From contig NZ_LJJB01000013.1 in assembly GCF_001420695.1 (NCBI RefSeq), positions 1,267,001-1,331,000 on the forward strand: a stretch of 64,000 nucleotides of DNA, read 5' to 3'. This DNA comes from Brevibacillus choshinensis (GTDB taxonomy: Bacteria > Bacillota > Bacilli > Brevibacillales > Brevibacillaceae). The translations under genes were made by a program, and so were the position numbers. Positions 7,373-15,955 of this stretch are shown here, one piece after another (positions within the stretch are counted from its first letter, which is position 1; each line of letters begins with the position of its first letter). The notes beneath the pieces are model-generated. The model had not been told where the DNA came from, ran no database searches, and saw nothing but the letters and a program-made list of their open reading frames with translations.

Positions 7373-8902
7373 CTACTTTGGATTCTCCTCGTTGGAACTG
7401 TTTTTTTGCAGCATTCTAGGTGCTTTAAGCCACGCTCCCAACGGAATTCGAAAGATCACTTTCCATAGATCATGAAAGCTCGGAGGAGAGAGCGGTTCCA
7501 TATAATAGACCCCGAACGACCGTAAATTGGTCAGATACAACACAATCACTCCTACTGCTATCAAAAAACCAAACAACCCTGTAATACCTGAAATAATTAA
7601 GATTAAGAGCCTCAGCAAGCTCACCGTACCGACGAGATCCTGATTGACGAGGGAAAAGGTGGATAGAACCGCAATCGCCACTACCACTAATATTCCTGGG
7701 GCGGTTAAGCCTGCACTGATGGCAGCCTGACCGATAATCAGCCCGCCTACTACGGATAAGGTTTGGCCAAAAGCCATAGGAAGACGCATGCCTGCTTCAC
7801 GGAATAACTCAAATAAAAGCAGCATGACGATCGCTTCCAGTGGTGCAGGAATAGGAACGCCCTGCCTGGATAGAACGAGGGTAGCCACCAATGTATAAGG
7901 AAGCTGATCCTGATGATACGTGATCAGGGCAACCCACAAACCTGGCAGAAACAAGGCAATCACGAATCCAAACAATCTCATGAACCGGGTAAACGCGCTA
8001 TACCATAAATACGAATGGATATCCTCCGGAGTATTAAATAAAAAAGTCAATGTAACGGGAGCAATCGTGGCAGTAGGTGAGCCATCAACGAACAGGATAA
8101 ATTTACCGTGCAGCAGGGAGTTAACAGCAAAATCGGGCCTGCCTGTATACTCAAAGAGAGGAAACAAAGGAATGCGGCCGTTTGACAGCATTTCCTCCAG
8201 CTGTGTGCTGCTGACAATTCCCTTTACCTTTAGTCGGGAAAGCTTTGTTTTAATTTCAGATAATGTCTCTGGATTGATGGTGTGAGTAAGATACAGCAGA
8301 TTGACTTTGGTCTCGGTCTCCTCGCCTAGGTTGTACTGTTCCACCGCCAACCGATTCGTTTTTAATCTTTTCCTGATTAAGGCAACATTGATGTGAGCTT
8401 CCTCGGTAAACCCATCTCTCGGACCTTTGACAGAGACCTCTGTATTGGCTTCTTCGGGGTTCCGTTGCGGCGGGCTGGAGAGATCCACAGCGTATAATCT
8501 GTTTAGGGAGTGAAAAAAGAGCAGCACATCCCCGCTAAAGACGCACTTGATAATGAGGTTCGGATCTCTTTCGTCTCTCAACGGCTTCAGTAATAGTTGA
8601 CTGTATTGCTGAATGTCATCGGACTGGAATCGGGGAACTTCCGTATTCATTTTGAACACATGGGGAATCACTACTTGGTCGATTTGCTGGATATTGCACA
8701 TGCCTTCGCAATAAATGAAGGTAACAACAGACGGATTCTGCTGATTTTCCTGCAAGGGAAGAGTAATGGTATCGACATTCACATCTCCACATAAGGCAAA
8801 CAATTGATGAAAATATTCTTCGCTCAATGGATGATCATGAGGTATGGATGAAGGAAGCTCGTTTGGGACAAATACATCACTCACCCTTTTTTTCCGCATC
8901 AT
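7373..8902 (-). CDS. gerA: spore germination protein, GerA family (A subunit)
   Basis: 509 residues. A long hydrophilic N-terminal domain (about 1-300) precedes about five membrane segments (for example FMRLFGFVIALFLPGLWVALITY) and a short cytosolic tail. The core motif FVDGSPTATIAPVTLTFLF is typical of GerA/SpoVAF proteins. It overlaps gerB by 26 bp, implying coupled translation. With gerB and gerC it forms a germinant receptor of the GerA class. Confidence 0.93.
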   Translation of the reverse strand: MMRKKRVSDVFVPNELPSSIPHDHPLSEEYFHQLFALCGDVNVDTITLPLQENQQNPSVVTFIYCEGMCNIQQIDQVVIPHVFKMNTEVPRFQSDDIQQYSQLLLKPLRDERDPNLIIKCVFSGDVLLFFHSLNRLYAVDLSSPPQRNPEEANTEVSVKGPRDGFTEEAHINVALIRKRLKTNRLAVEQYNLGEETETKVNLLYLTHTINPETLSEIKTKLSRLKVKGIVSSTQLEEMLSNGRIPLFPLFEYTGRPDFAVNSLLHGKFILFVDGSPTATIAPVTLTFLFNTPEDIHSYLWYSAFTRFMRLFGFVIALFLPGLWVALITYHQDQLPYTLVATLVLSRQGVPIPAPLEAIVMLLLFELFREAGMRLPMAFGQTLSVVGGLIIGQAAISAGLTAPGILVVVAIAVLSTFSLVNQDLVGTVSLLRLLILIISGITGLFGFLIAVGVIVLYLTNLRSFGVYYMEPLSPPSFHDLWKVIFRIPLGAWLKAPRMLQKNSSNEENPK

Positions 8903-9983
8903 TCATCCCCCTCCTTCGACTCGCCCAATTTACCAACACCACGATAACCAAGGAATAGCCCACCATGACATAAAACATGAGTGGCAGAAGATAGGCGGTG
9001 AGCACATCCAGAAAATCGTTATCACTGTAAGGCAGAACAGAAACAGCAATCAACAGGGAAAACAACACTGCTAGGACGAACAGTCTTTTGCCGTTGCTTT
9101 GAATCCGTAAAATGTCGACGATGAGAAACATGGTGAGAGACATTCGAATAAACGCTCCCGAAAACCATTGGTAAATACTCAAGAAATCCATATGCTCAAT
9201 GTAGCGGCCAATATTGACCAGGCGCCATTCTTCGTAGGCAGGGTATCTCAGCTTTTCTGATTCTCCCACACCGAACTCAGAAATGGCTCCCGTGACCGGT
9301 CCAAAAGTCAGCCCAATTAAAATGAGCACAAGCATGAGCAGCAACAGAAGCGAATACTTGACCCGAATATGCTGTTGCATAAACAAAAGAATGATCAGCT
9401 CAACAAAGCCTGCCCCTACAAAGACCACGCCTTTCCACACGGGGAGCATCCCGTATTCCAGAAATGGCTTTAGGAGAATGTAGCTTTTATGCGTATAGTT
9501 GGCGGTCATCACGTAAAAACCCAGCGCAATGACAAGCGGCAGAAAAATGGCAGCTGTATTGGCAATCGAGCGAATGCCCAAATAAGCATTGCCCAAGCAT
9601 ATACACGCCAAGAGAAGCGCAATAAATAAAATAGGCATTTTCGGGGAAAAAGCGACATGAATCCACGTAATGGTATCTCTCATCGTGATCGCACACATCA
9701 CGAACAAATAGACGCATGCAATGCCCGCTAACATGTAGGAGATGGCAGAAGGATAGGCCTTTTTCAATAAAAGAAACAGATTTTGCTGACGGGTTTTCGC
9801 AACAACCGAATAGAGTAGAGTGCTCCAGACGATAAAGAAGGCACCTGCTAACAGAACTGAGATCCATGAATCACGTTTCGCGGCATCCAACAAGACGGGA
9901 ATGACAATAACATGGCTCATCAATCCTATGGTAAGCATCAGCATGCAGACTGCCTGAAAAAAAGTCACCGAACCGTTATTCAT
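8877..9983 (-). CDS. gerB: spore germination permease-like protein, GerB family (B subunit)
   Basis: 368 residues with about ten membrane helices and the amino-acid-permease-related GerB fold; the N-terminus (VTFFQAVCMLMLTIGLMSHV) is the usual first helix. In characterised receptors this subunit binds the germinant. It is the first gene in a B-A-C order, differing from the common A-B-C arrangement. The ATG follows GAGGT at 8 nt, and a sigma-G-like promoter lies 53 bp upstream, which fits expression in the forespore. Confidence 0.92.
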   Translation of the reverse strand: MNNGSVTFFQAVCMLMLTIGLMSHVIVIPVLLDAAKRDSWISVLLAGAFFIVWSTLLYSVVAKTRQQNLFLLLKKAYPSAISYMLAGIACVYLFVMCAITMRDTITWIHVAFSPKMPILFIALLLACICLGNAYLGIRSIANTAAIFLPLVIALGFYVMTANYTHKSYILLKPFLEYGMLPVWKGVVFVGAGFVELIILLFMQQHIRVKYSLLLLLMLVLILIGLTFGPVTGAISEFGVGESEKLRYPAYEEWRLVNIGRYIEHMDFLSIYQWFSGAFIRMSLTMFLIVDILRIQSNGKRLFVLAVLFSLLIAVSVLPYSDNDFLDVLTAYLLPLMFYVMVGYSLVIVVLVNWASRRRGMNDAEKKGE

Positions 9984-10035
9984 AATTAGACCTCGAACAG
10001 GGAGGATGTTAAACTCTGCTACATTGCGTTTTCCG

Positions 10036-10065
10036 TAGTATCCTCCTGCCAGGAATTTTTATACA
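10036..10065 (-). promoter_or_regulatory. sigma-G-like promoter of the gerBAC operon
   Basis: Minus-strand -35 TGTATA, 17-bp spacer, -10 GATACTA. This is one base from the forespore -10 consensus CATACTA, with a -35 close to TGAATA. It is 53 bp upstream of the gerB ATG. Confidence 0.65.
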
Positions 10066-10103
10066 ATGTTTTCCATCCCCCACACTTCTCCCCTCCTGTT
10101 GTC

Positions 10104-10132
10104 TTGACATAAGAGAAGAGGTTTTCTAATCT
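10104..10132 (+). promoter_or_regulatory. sigma-A promoter of yojF-bshB2
   Basis: TTGACA, 17-bp spacer, TAATCT; the predicted start is about 40 nt before the yojF ATG. Confidence 0.6.
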
Positions 10133-10181
10133 TAGAGGCAGTAGGTCGCTGTTCCTAACTCTCAGATAAGGGGGCACCAAG

Positions 10182-10526
10182 ATGCAGCTTATCAATCAAT
10201 CGGAAGTACAGCGTAGAATTGATGATCTCAAAGATCAAGATCTGTATATCCATCTCGAGATGACTACGGGAGCTTATGCCGCCCATTTCGATAGCTCCAA
10301 GCATCCAGCTGCAACCTTCATCACCAACGCCATCATTCGCTTTTCTCACGGATCGATATCCGGAAGTGGACCGTATCGGGTTGGCTTAAAGATGGAGCAT
10401 GGATGGGTCTACTCCGAAGGGTTGACTCATTACGAAGAAACGGAACCAGAGCGATTGATCATGGCAGGTCATGACAGTCAGGGCAAATTGATCGTATCCT
10501 TGCAGTTAAGCCGGCAGCCCTTTTAG
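10182..10526 (+). CDS. yojF: YojF family protein (DUF1806)
   Basis: 114 residues. It matches the YojF family in length and content (IHLEMTTGAYAAHFDSSKHPAATFITNAIIRF). The gene sits 24 bp upstream of the bshB2 deacetylase start, the same pairing as yojF-yojG in B. subtilis, so a role connected to bacillithiol is inferred; its biochemical function is not known to me. ATG follows AAGGGGG at 7 nt. Cytosolic, no membrane segment. Confidence 0.88.
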   Translation: MQLINQSEVQRRIDDLKDQDLYIHLEMTTGAYAAHFDSSKHPAATFITNAIIRFSHGSISGSGPYRVGLKMEHGWVYSEGLTHYEETEPERLIMAGHDSQGKLIVSLQLSRQPF

Positions 10527-10550
10527 AGGGAAGAGGAGATGAATGTTTCT

Positions 10551-11207
10551 ATGGAACGACATATTCTTGTTGTGCTGCCTCACCCGGATGACGAGGCATT
10601 TGGCTTATCGGGGACGTTAGCCAAGCATATAAAGAACGGTACTCAAGTCACCTATGCCTGCCTGACGCTTGGTGAGATGGGTCGTAATATGGGAATTCCG
10701 CCTTTTGCCACACGCGTGACGCTCCCGTCCATTCGCAAGGGTGAGCTGGAAGAATCGTGTCGTGCAATCGGCATACAGGATTTGCGAATGCTCGGTTTTC
10801 ACGATAAGACAATCGAGTTTGAGGATCAGGATCTACTGGACGCTAAAATCAATGACATTATCAAAGAAGTGCGTCCGTCGCTGATCTTTACCTTTTACCC
10901 GGGCTACAGCGTTCATCCAGACCATGATGCGACCGGAGCCGCTGTGATTCGCACAGTAGCAAGACTTCCCAAAGACGAGAGACCTACTGTTCACTGCATA
11001 GCTTTTGCCAAAAATCTGGAGCAGGGGATCGGGCACCCGGATGTACTCGTTGATGTAAAAGAGTTTTTGCCACAAAAAGTACAATCCATTCTTGCGCATC
11101 GTTCCCAGTTCCAGGTCGCTGAGCTGTTAAACAGTACAGATCATACGTCCAAAGAAATTCAGGACCGTTTTGGGACAGAGCGTTTCTGGACGTATAAGTT
11201 TGATTAG
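10551..11207 (+). CDS. bshB2: bacillithiol biosynthesis deacetylase BshB2
   Basis: Zinc-dependent LmbE-type deacetylase that removes acetyl from GlcNAc-malate in bacillithiol synthesis. The zinc and catalytic signature PHPDDEAFG is at residues about 10-18, and the third ligand region YPGYSVHPDHDATG follows near 120. The start at 10551 is preferred because AAGAGGAG lies 12 nt upstream, whereas the in-frame ATG at 10539 abuts it. It forms an operon with yojF and is closed by a terminator. It could in principle deacetylate other thiol conjugates, as Bca-type relatives do. Confidence 0.9.
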   Translation: MERHILVVLPHPDDEAFGLSGTLAKHIKNGTQVTYACLTLGEMGRNMGIPPFATRVTLPSIRKGELEESCRAIGIQDLRMLGFHDKTIEFEDQDLLDAKINDIIKEVRPSLIFTFYPGYSVHPDHDATGAAVIRTVARLPKDERPTVHCIAFAKNLEQGIGHPDVLVDVKEFLPQKVQSILAHRSQFQVAELLNSTDHTSKEIQDRFGTERFWTYKFD

Positions 11208-11231
11208 ATAAGGCAGCCCAACTTCGAATAG

Positions 11232-11274
11232 GATAGAGCCGTCAGTAAAAATCGCTGATGCTCTATCTTTTTTT
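11232..11274 (+). terminator. terminator of yojF-bshB2
   Basis: GATAGAGC / GCTCTATC stem extended by CGTCAG/CTGATG, then T7. Confidence 0.85.
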
Positions 11275-11440
11275 ATTCTTGACCTTTACACGATGTGAGC
11301 CAAGTGGGGGCGCTCGTGAATGATGCAGGGATTAATCAGGATATGTAGAAGAATTTGTTCTAAAAGCGACCTGTGAGGCTAGCTTTCTTCCCAGCAGGCG
11401 TAGATGGATGATCACTTCCGTGTAAAGGAGAATACCCGCT

Positions 11441-11983
11441 ATGAAGCATATCTATCTCGTTCGTCATTGCAAAGCAACCGGGCAGGAGCCTGACGCTCCG
11501 TTGACTGAGCTTGGGGTGAAGCAAGCAGAGCAGCTCGCAGAGTTCTTCTCAGGAAAGGAGATCGATTCTATCATCTCTAGTCCTTTTGAGAGGGCTCATC
11601 GCACGATCAAACCCTTGGCCGACAAGCTAGGACTGGACATTTCATTGGATGAAAGATTGACGGAGAGAGTTTTGTCTGCTCAGGATCTTCCCGACTGGTA
11701 CGAGATGCTTCGCAAGACTTACGACGATCTGGACTTGTTTTACGCTGGCGGAGAATCCAGTCGGACTGCCATGAGTCGAGTGAGCAGTGTGATCCACGAG
11801 GTGTTACATGGAGCGAGTCAACACACGGTCGTCGTATCCCACGGCAACCTGATGTCACTTCTTCTCAAGCATTTCGATGACCAAATCGGGTTCAAGGAAT
11901 GGGAAGCCCTCTCCAATCCGGATGTGTACCAGCTTTCCTTTGAAAACGATTCTCCCAGTATTCGCCGTGTGTGGGTCGACTGA
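11441..11983 (+). CDS. histidine phosphatase (phosphoglycerate-mutase-like) family protein
   Basis: 180 residues. The N-terminal catalytic motif reads LVRHCKATG: the phospho-accepting His is present but the usual Gly of RHG is Cys. Further family landmarks are LTELGVKQAEQLAEFF, SSPFERAHRT (second Arg), E in DERLTER, and the second catalytic His in VVVSHGNLMS. Such proteins are cytosolic phosphatases of sugar phosphates, nucleotides or cofactors; the substrate is unknown. ATG follows AAAGGAG. Confidence 0.87.
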   Translation: MKHIYLVRHCKATGQEPDAPLTELGVKQAEQLAEFFSGKEIDSIISSPFERAHRTIKPLADKLGLDISLDERLTERVLSAQDLPDWYEMLRKTYDDLDLFYAGGESSRTAMSRVSSVIHEVLHGASQHTVVVSHGNLMSLLLKHFDDQIGFKEWEALSNPDVYQLSFENDSPSIRRVWVD

Positions 11984-12009
11984 TTGATCTGGCTCTTTGC
12001 TCAATAGGA

Positions 12010-12053
12010 AGAGGCCGTCTCTACGTCATTCGACGTAAGAGACAGCCTCTTTT
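12010..12053. terminator. bidirectional terminator between convergent genes
   Basis: GAGGC plus TCTCTACGTC paired with GACGTAAGAGA plus GCCTC, followed by TTTT; it lies between the phosphatase and the multi-Ig protein gene. Confidence 0.75.
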
Positions 12054-15000
12054 CAGTATCCTCTGACGTTTACGGTAATTTTACTCGTCTTTCCTCCGTA
12101 GCTCACAGAAATGGTGGTCTTGCCTTTCTTGTGAGCGGTCACCTTCCCATCTTCTACCGTAGCGATTTCCGGGTCTGCAACCTCCCACTCTACTACCTCG
12201 TTGATGCGTTCGTCATACACTCTTTCATAAACAGCATACACGTCCAGCATCGTGGAGTCGTTTTCCTTTAGATTCAAGGAAGAAGGAGCGATCTTGATCT
12301 TTTCGAACTTCTCCTTGTCCTTCACGACCAGAATGCGTACCGTTACTTTTTTGTAGCCATATTCGGCTGTCACGATAGCTTTGCCCGGTTTTCCGGCGAT
12401 GATTTCCCCTTCAGCCGTCACTTCTACTACATCCAGGTTACTCGAAGACCAGTTGGCAAGCTCGGTTATGTCTTGGCTGCCTTTGTCACTCAAAGTCGCA
12501 ATCAAGTGTAGCTGCCTGTATTCGCCGTCCTCCAGAACTGCCTTGTCTCCTGGAGTCACCAAAATGGAGCGGATGGTTTTCTTGGAGATGGTAACAGGGA
12601 TGGTCAGCTCTTCCCCTTGGTAGCTTACCGTGATGAAGTCCTCGCCCTCTTTTTTGCCCGACTTGATGCGACCGTTCTGGACAGTGACGAGGCTATTGTC
12701 TGTGCTATAGCTAACATCCGGATCTTTGGTAATATTTCTTCTCTTGCTACCATCCTTCTTGTAAATGCTGATCGTTGTCGTAATTCCGGGACGTAGCCAG
12801 AGAGCAGATTCCGAAGCCTCCAACATTCCATCTGCTTCTTCCTCTTTCGTCACACTGACCGTCGAGGAGGCCGTTTTTTGTCCGTCCTTGGTCGTAGCAG
12901 TGATTTCAGCTTCGCCCGCTCTATTTGCTGTAACTTCGCCCTCTTCGTCTACACTTGCCACTCGTGGATCGCTACTCGACCAGGTGAGGGATTGATTGGT
13001 AGCATTTTCAGGAAAGACAGTTGCTTTTAACCTTTTCGTCTCGCCCATAGCCAATGTAAACGAGCTCTCATCAAGCGATACGTCCTTCACAGGTATGGTC
13101 GTCGGCGGAGTCGGTGATGGTGGATTATACACGCGCAGCTCAATGCTTTCTTGCAAAGCAGTGACGTTATTTGCCTCATCTCGCAATTCGAGCAAAACCT
13201 TTTTTGTTCCATTACCAGTTGGCAAGGTCCATGCGGTGGATGGCGTGTAAGGCTGCCAGCTGCTCCACGCTTCGTTTTCGTTGGCCATGCGCATTTCGAT
13301 TTGGCTCTGTGTGTCTGTACCTGTGATGGTCAGGGTAACCCGAGTGGAACTGGTAGTAGCAGCCCCGCTGTTGATCGTAAAGCTTCCACTTGGCGGGGTT
13401 TTATCGATCGTGAAGTGAACGGTTGTGGAAAGACCTGATGTATCGGTCACGATCAAGTTGTATCTTCCTTCTTGCGACACCGTGGTACCACTCGTGAAAT
13501 CTGCACCATTCAACTTCGCACTGCCTTTATTGAAGGTAATCGTCACGTCCGAATTGTAGATGCTGCTATCGGTTACTCCTGTTACAATAGGTCCTGTTGT
13601 ACTCAGCGTGATGCTTTTAGAGAAGGAACCGACATTGCCTGCTTGATCGCGTACCTCCATCGTAACAATTTTCAGCCCGTCTCCGTTTGTCAGCGTCCAC
13701 TCCGGTAATGGGATTTGGGAAGACCAAGCTGTCCAGTTGCCATCTTCATTGGATAGACGAAACTCCATTTGATGTCCATCGCTTGCAAAAAGGCTCAACA
13801 ATACTTGACGCGATGATGTGTGACTAGCACCATTGTTGATCTGGATACTTCCTGTTGGCTTTATCTGGTCCAGAATGATGCTATCCGTCTCAATCGTTTC
13901 GTGACCGGCTGCGTCTATCAGCTTCACGTAAACCGTTTTGTCCCCATCACCACTGGTTAGGACCCATGCCTTATTCGCAGAAAATGGTTCTCGTGCACTC
14001 CATGTCACACCGTCGTTGGAAAAAGCCATGTCGACACTTGTTAAATCCGACACGGTCAAGCTTAGGGTCACGGAGGTATTATTGGTAAAGGCTGCTCCGC
14101 CGTTGATCATTATCGTTGCTGTCGGTGCTGTCTTATCCACTGTAAATTGTATGGTTGTCGTATCGCCACCATCACTGGTCGCAATCAGAGTATAATGGCC
14201 TTCACCGCTAAGGGTGGAACCGCTGGTAAAAGGACTGCCGTTCAGTACAGCCGTGGCTGTCCCACTGTCAAAGGTAACCGTGACATTATGATTGTAGATT
14301 CCTCCATCAACGACTCCGGTAACAACGGGTGGATTGTATACTTTTGTGACATTGATGGTGAAGGGTTTGACAAGCGTGTTGCCTGCCGAATCAGTTGCTT
14401 GGATGGATATCGAATAAGCATTTTTTGTTTTATAGTCTAGAGGAGTGTTCGTTTTCAAGGCGTTTCCACTTATCGTAAATGCTGCTGCATCCACTCCACC
14501 CAATGAGTAGGTGAAGGTCTCACCTGCATCTGCATCAGTGGCAGAGAGTGTTCCGATTGTCGTGCCAATTGGGCTGTTTTCTTGGATGGAGCTGCTGGAC
14601 AACGCGATGTCTGTAGGTGGAGTGTTGACATTGTAGGAGATTTCCAGATAAGTATTTACATTTGGATCATTGACTTTGCTATCTTTGATCCAAAAATATT
14701 TGCTGAGTTGCGAATTATCGTTCCCTTCCAAAACAAACGTTACTTTATCTCTCCCTTCCCCAAGCTTTGATTTTACATACTGGGTTACATCGATGCTTTG
14801 CCTGCCAACTTTAGAGATGGGGTAATTCATGAAAACCGGACTATTTTTCCATGGTAAATTTAAGGTGCGATCTTCCAACCAGTTTATATCCTCTGACCCA
14901 AAAACATTTACAAAGGTGCTTGCACCTGATGTTCCTAAGATATTCATATTCAGAACAGCCTTTGTAATCTTCGCATGTTGCGGGATCGACCCGAAATTAT

Positions 15001-15250
15001 ATCGCATGGCTCCCTTCTGATCCCCGAACCCCGGATCATAACCGATATAAAGAAAATTACCCTGCGCTCCCCCTCCCTCCGGATCTCCATCTGGATAGCC
15101 TTCGATATTGTCAACGAACTTGTCCGCTTCAGGCCTAAGCTGTAACAGCGATTCCTGTTCAGCAGCTCGCGCCTCTTTCTGAAAGAAAATAGTGGGGAAC
15201 AGAGTAACGATCAAAGTAAAAACAAGTAGACGTGCAATATGCTTTTTCAT
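12053..15250 (-). CDS. large secreted multi-domain protein: DNRLRE, cadherin-like and repeated Ig-like/BIG2 domains
   Basis: 1065 residues. A Sec signal peptide ends near residue 29 (FFQKEARAAE). Residues about 35-210 form a DNRLRE (jelly-roll) domain; 212-305 a cadherin-like repeat (TPPTDIALSSSSIQENSPIG, ATDADAGETFTYSL). The middle alternates two repeat types: VTGVxDxxIYNxxVTxTF with FTIDKTxP (two copies) and a module with WxLTxGDGxKxV and LxDxAGN (three copies). From about 740 on come several BIG2-like domains (VDEEGEVTANRAGEAEITA, VEDGKVTAHKKGKTTISVSY). There is no LPXTG, SLH or membrane anchor, so it is probably secreted or held non-covalently. An adhesin or cell-wall or matrix role is inferred only. 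ATG follows GGAGAGAGGAG. Confidence 0.85.
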   Translation of the reverse strand: MKKHIARLLVFTLIVTLFPTIFFQKEARAAEQESLLQLRPEADKFVDNIEGYPDGDPEGGGAQGNFLYIGYDPGFGDQKGAMRYNFGSIPQHAKITKAVLNMNILGTSGASTFVNVFGSEDINWLEDRTLNLPWKNSPVFMNYPISKVGRQSIDVTQYVKSKLGEGRDKVTFVLEGNDNSQLSKYFWIKDSKVNDPNVNTYLEISYNVNTPPTDIALSSSSIQENSPIGTTIGTLSATDADAGETFTYSLGGVDAAAFTISGNALKTNTPLDYKTKNAYSISIQATDSAGNTLVKPFTINVTKVYNPPVVTGVVDGGIYNHNVTVTFDSGTATAVLNGSPFTSGSTLSGEGHYTLIATSDGGDTTTIQFTVDKTAPTATIMINGGAAFTNNTSVTLSLTVSDLTSVDMAFSNDGVTWSAREPFSANKAWVLTSGDGDKTVYVKLIDAAGHETIETDSIILDQIKPTGSIQINNGASHTSSRQVLLSLFASDGHQMEFRLSNEDGNWTAWSSQIPLPEWTLTNGDGLKIVTMEVRDQAGNVGSFSKSITLSTTGPIVTGVTDSSIYNSDVTITFNKGSAKLNGADFTSGTTVSQEGRYNLIVTDTSGLSTTVHFTIDKTPPSGSFTINSGAATTSSTRVTLTITGTDTQSQIEMRMANENEAWSSWQPYTPSTAWTLPTGNGTKKVLLELRDEANNVTALQESIELRVYNPPSPTPPTTIPVKDVSLDESSFTLAMGETKRLKATVFPENATNQSLTWSSSDPRVASVDEEGEVTANRAGEAEITATTKDGQKTASSTVSVTKEEEADGMLEASESALWLRPGITTTISIYKKDGSKRRNITKDPDVSYSTDNSLVTVQNGRIKSGKKEGEDFITVSYQGEELTIPVTISKKTIRSILVTPGDKAVLEDGEYRQLHLIATLSDKGSQDITELANWSSSNLDVVEVTAEGEIIAGKPGKAIVTAEYGYKKVTVRILVVKDKEKFEKIKIAPSSLNLKENDSTMLDVYAVYERVYDERINEVVEWEVADPEIATVEDGKVTAHKKGKTTISVSYGGKTSKITVNVRGY

Positions 15251-15800
15251 AAGACTCCTCTCTCCTCTATCAAACTAACCAAGTTCGGTGTCTTCCCCTG
15301 TTGTCTTTTTACGAAAAATGATTGGCGAATAACGATATTACCTCTCGATGATTATACGATCGACATTCTCACAATTCTGTAACCGCGGTCACATTATGTA
15401 AATTTTTTCTTATTCCAACCAAGCTATTCTACCAAGCGCCTCAAGAAAAATAACCCAACTAAAGTTAGCAAAAGGGAATTCTTATCCCTTCACCTTCCTC
15501 CCCAGGATCACATTAATGCTACCAAAACGAAAAGGATCGGGGAACGATCACAGCTCATCAAAACGAAGAAATAGCCCCATCGCGACGCCAATCGCAATGA
15601 GACTCCGGGTATAAACTATGATCTTTTACTTCCCTCGGTGCTTTGCCTTCGCCTTTTGCACCTTGATTTCCCGTTTCCGGGCATGCAATCGAATATTCGT
15701 CCTCATCATGCGGCGCCAAGCCTGTGACGGGAATCTAGCATCTGCCCGAAAAAAAGAAACCACAAAAAACTCGCAAGAATGACTCGCTCAAACAAAAAAA

Positions 15801-15822
15801 GAACACCCCATCTGGGGCGTTC
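15801..15822 (-). terminator. minus-strand intrinsic terminator without an assigned gene
   Basis: 10-bp stem GAACGCCCCA / TGGGGTGTTC (one G-U pair on the minus strand), 2-base loop, followed by T7. No minus-strand gene is seen immediately upstream of it; it may insulate against antisense transcription from the MFS gene. Confidence 0.55.
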
Positions 15823-15922
15823 TCTAGCTATAGGATAACTTCAAGAAAAGAATAAGTCTACTCTTTTTTTCGATTTCTCGATATATTTTATCTGCTGCTT
15901 CCGCGGGCCAGCTAATAATGCA

Positions 15923-15935
15923 TTGCATGATGCAA
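15923..15935. promoter_or_regulatory. palindromic operator-like site before the MFS pump
   Basis: Perfect palindrome TTGCAT-G-ATGCAA, 21 bp before the start codon, positioned where a repressor of the drug pump could bind. No regulator gene is adjacent. Confidence 0.4.
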
Positions 15936-15955
15936 AGGAAAGGAAGCGTTTTGTT

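Larger units (their letters stand above)
15251..15955. other. 705-bp intergenic region
   Basis: It contains the promoter region of the multi-Ig gene (a TATAAT on the minus strand near 15350), a possible gene relic on the minus strand (15545-15730), a minus-strand terminator at 15801-15822 and a palindrome before the MFS gene. I see no intact gene longer than 30 codons with a convincing ribosome binding site. Confidence 0.6.
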
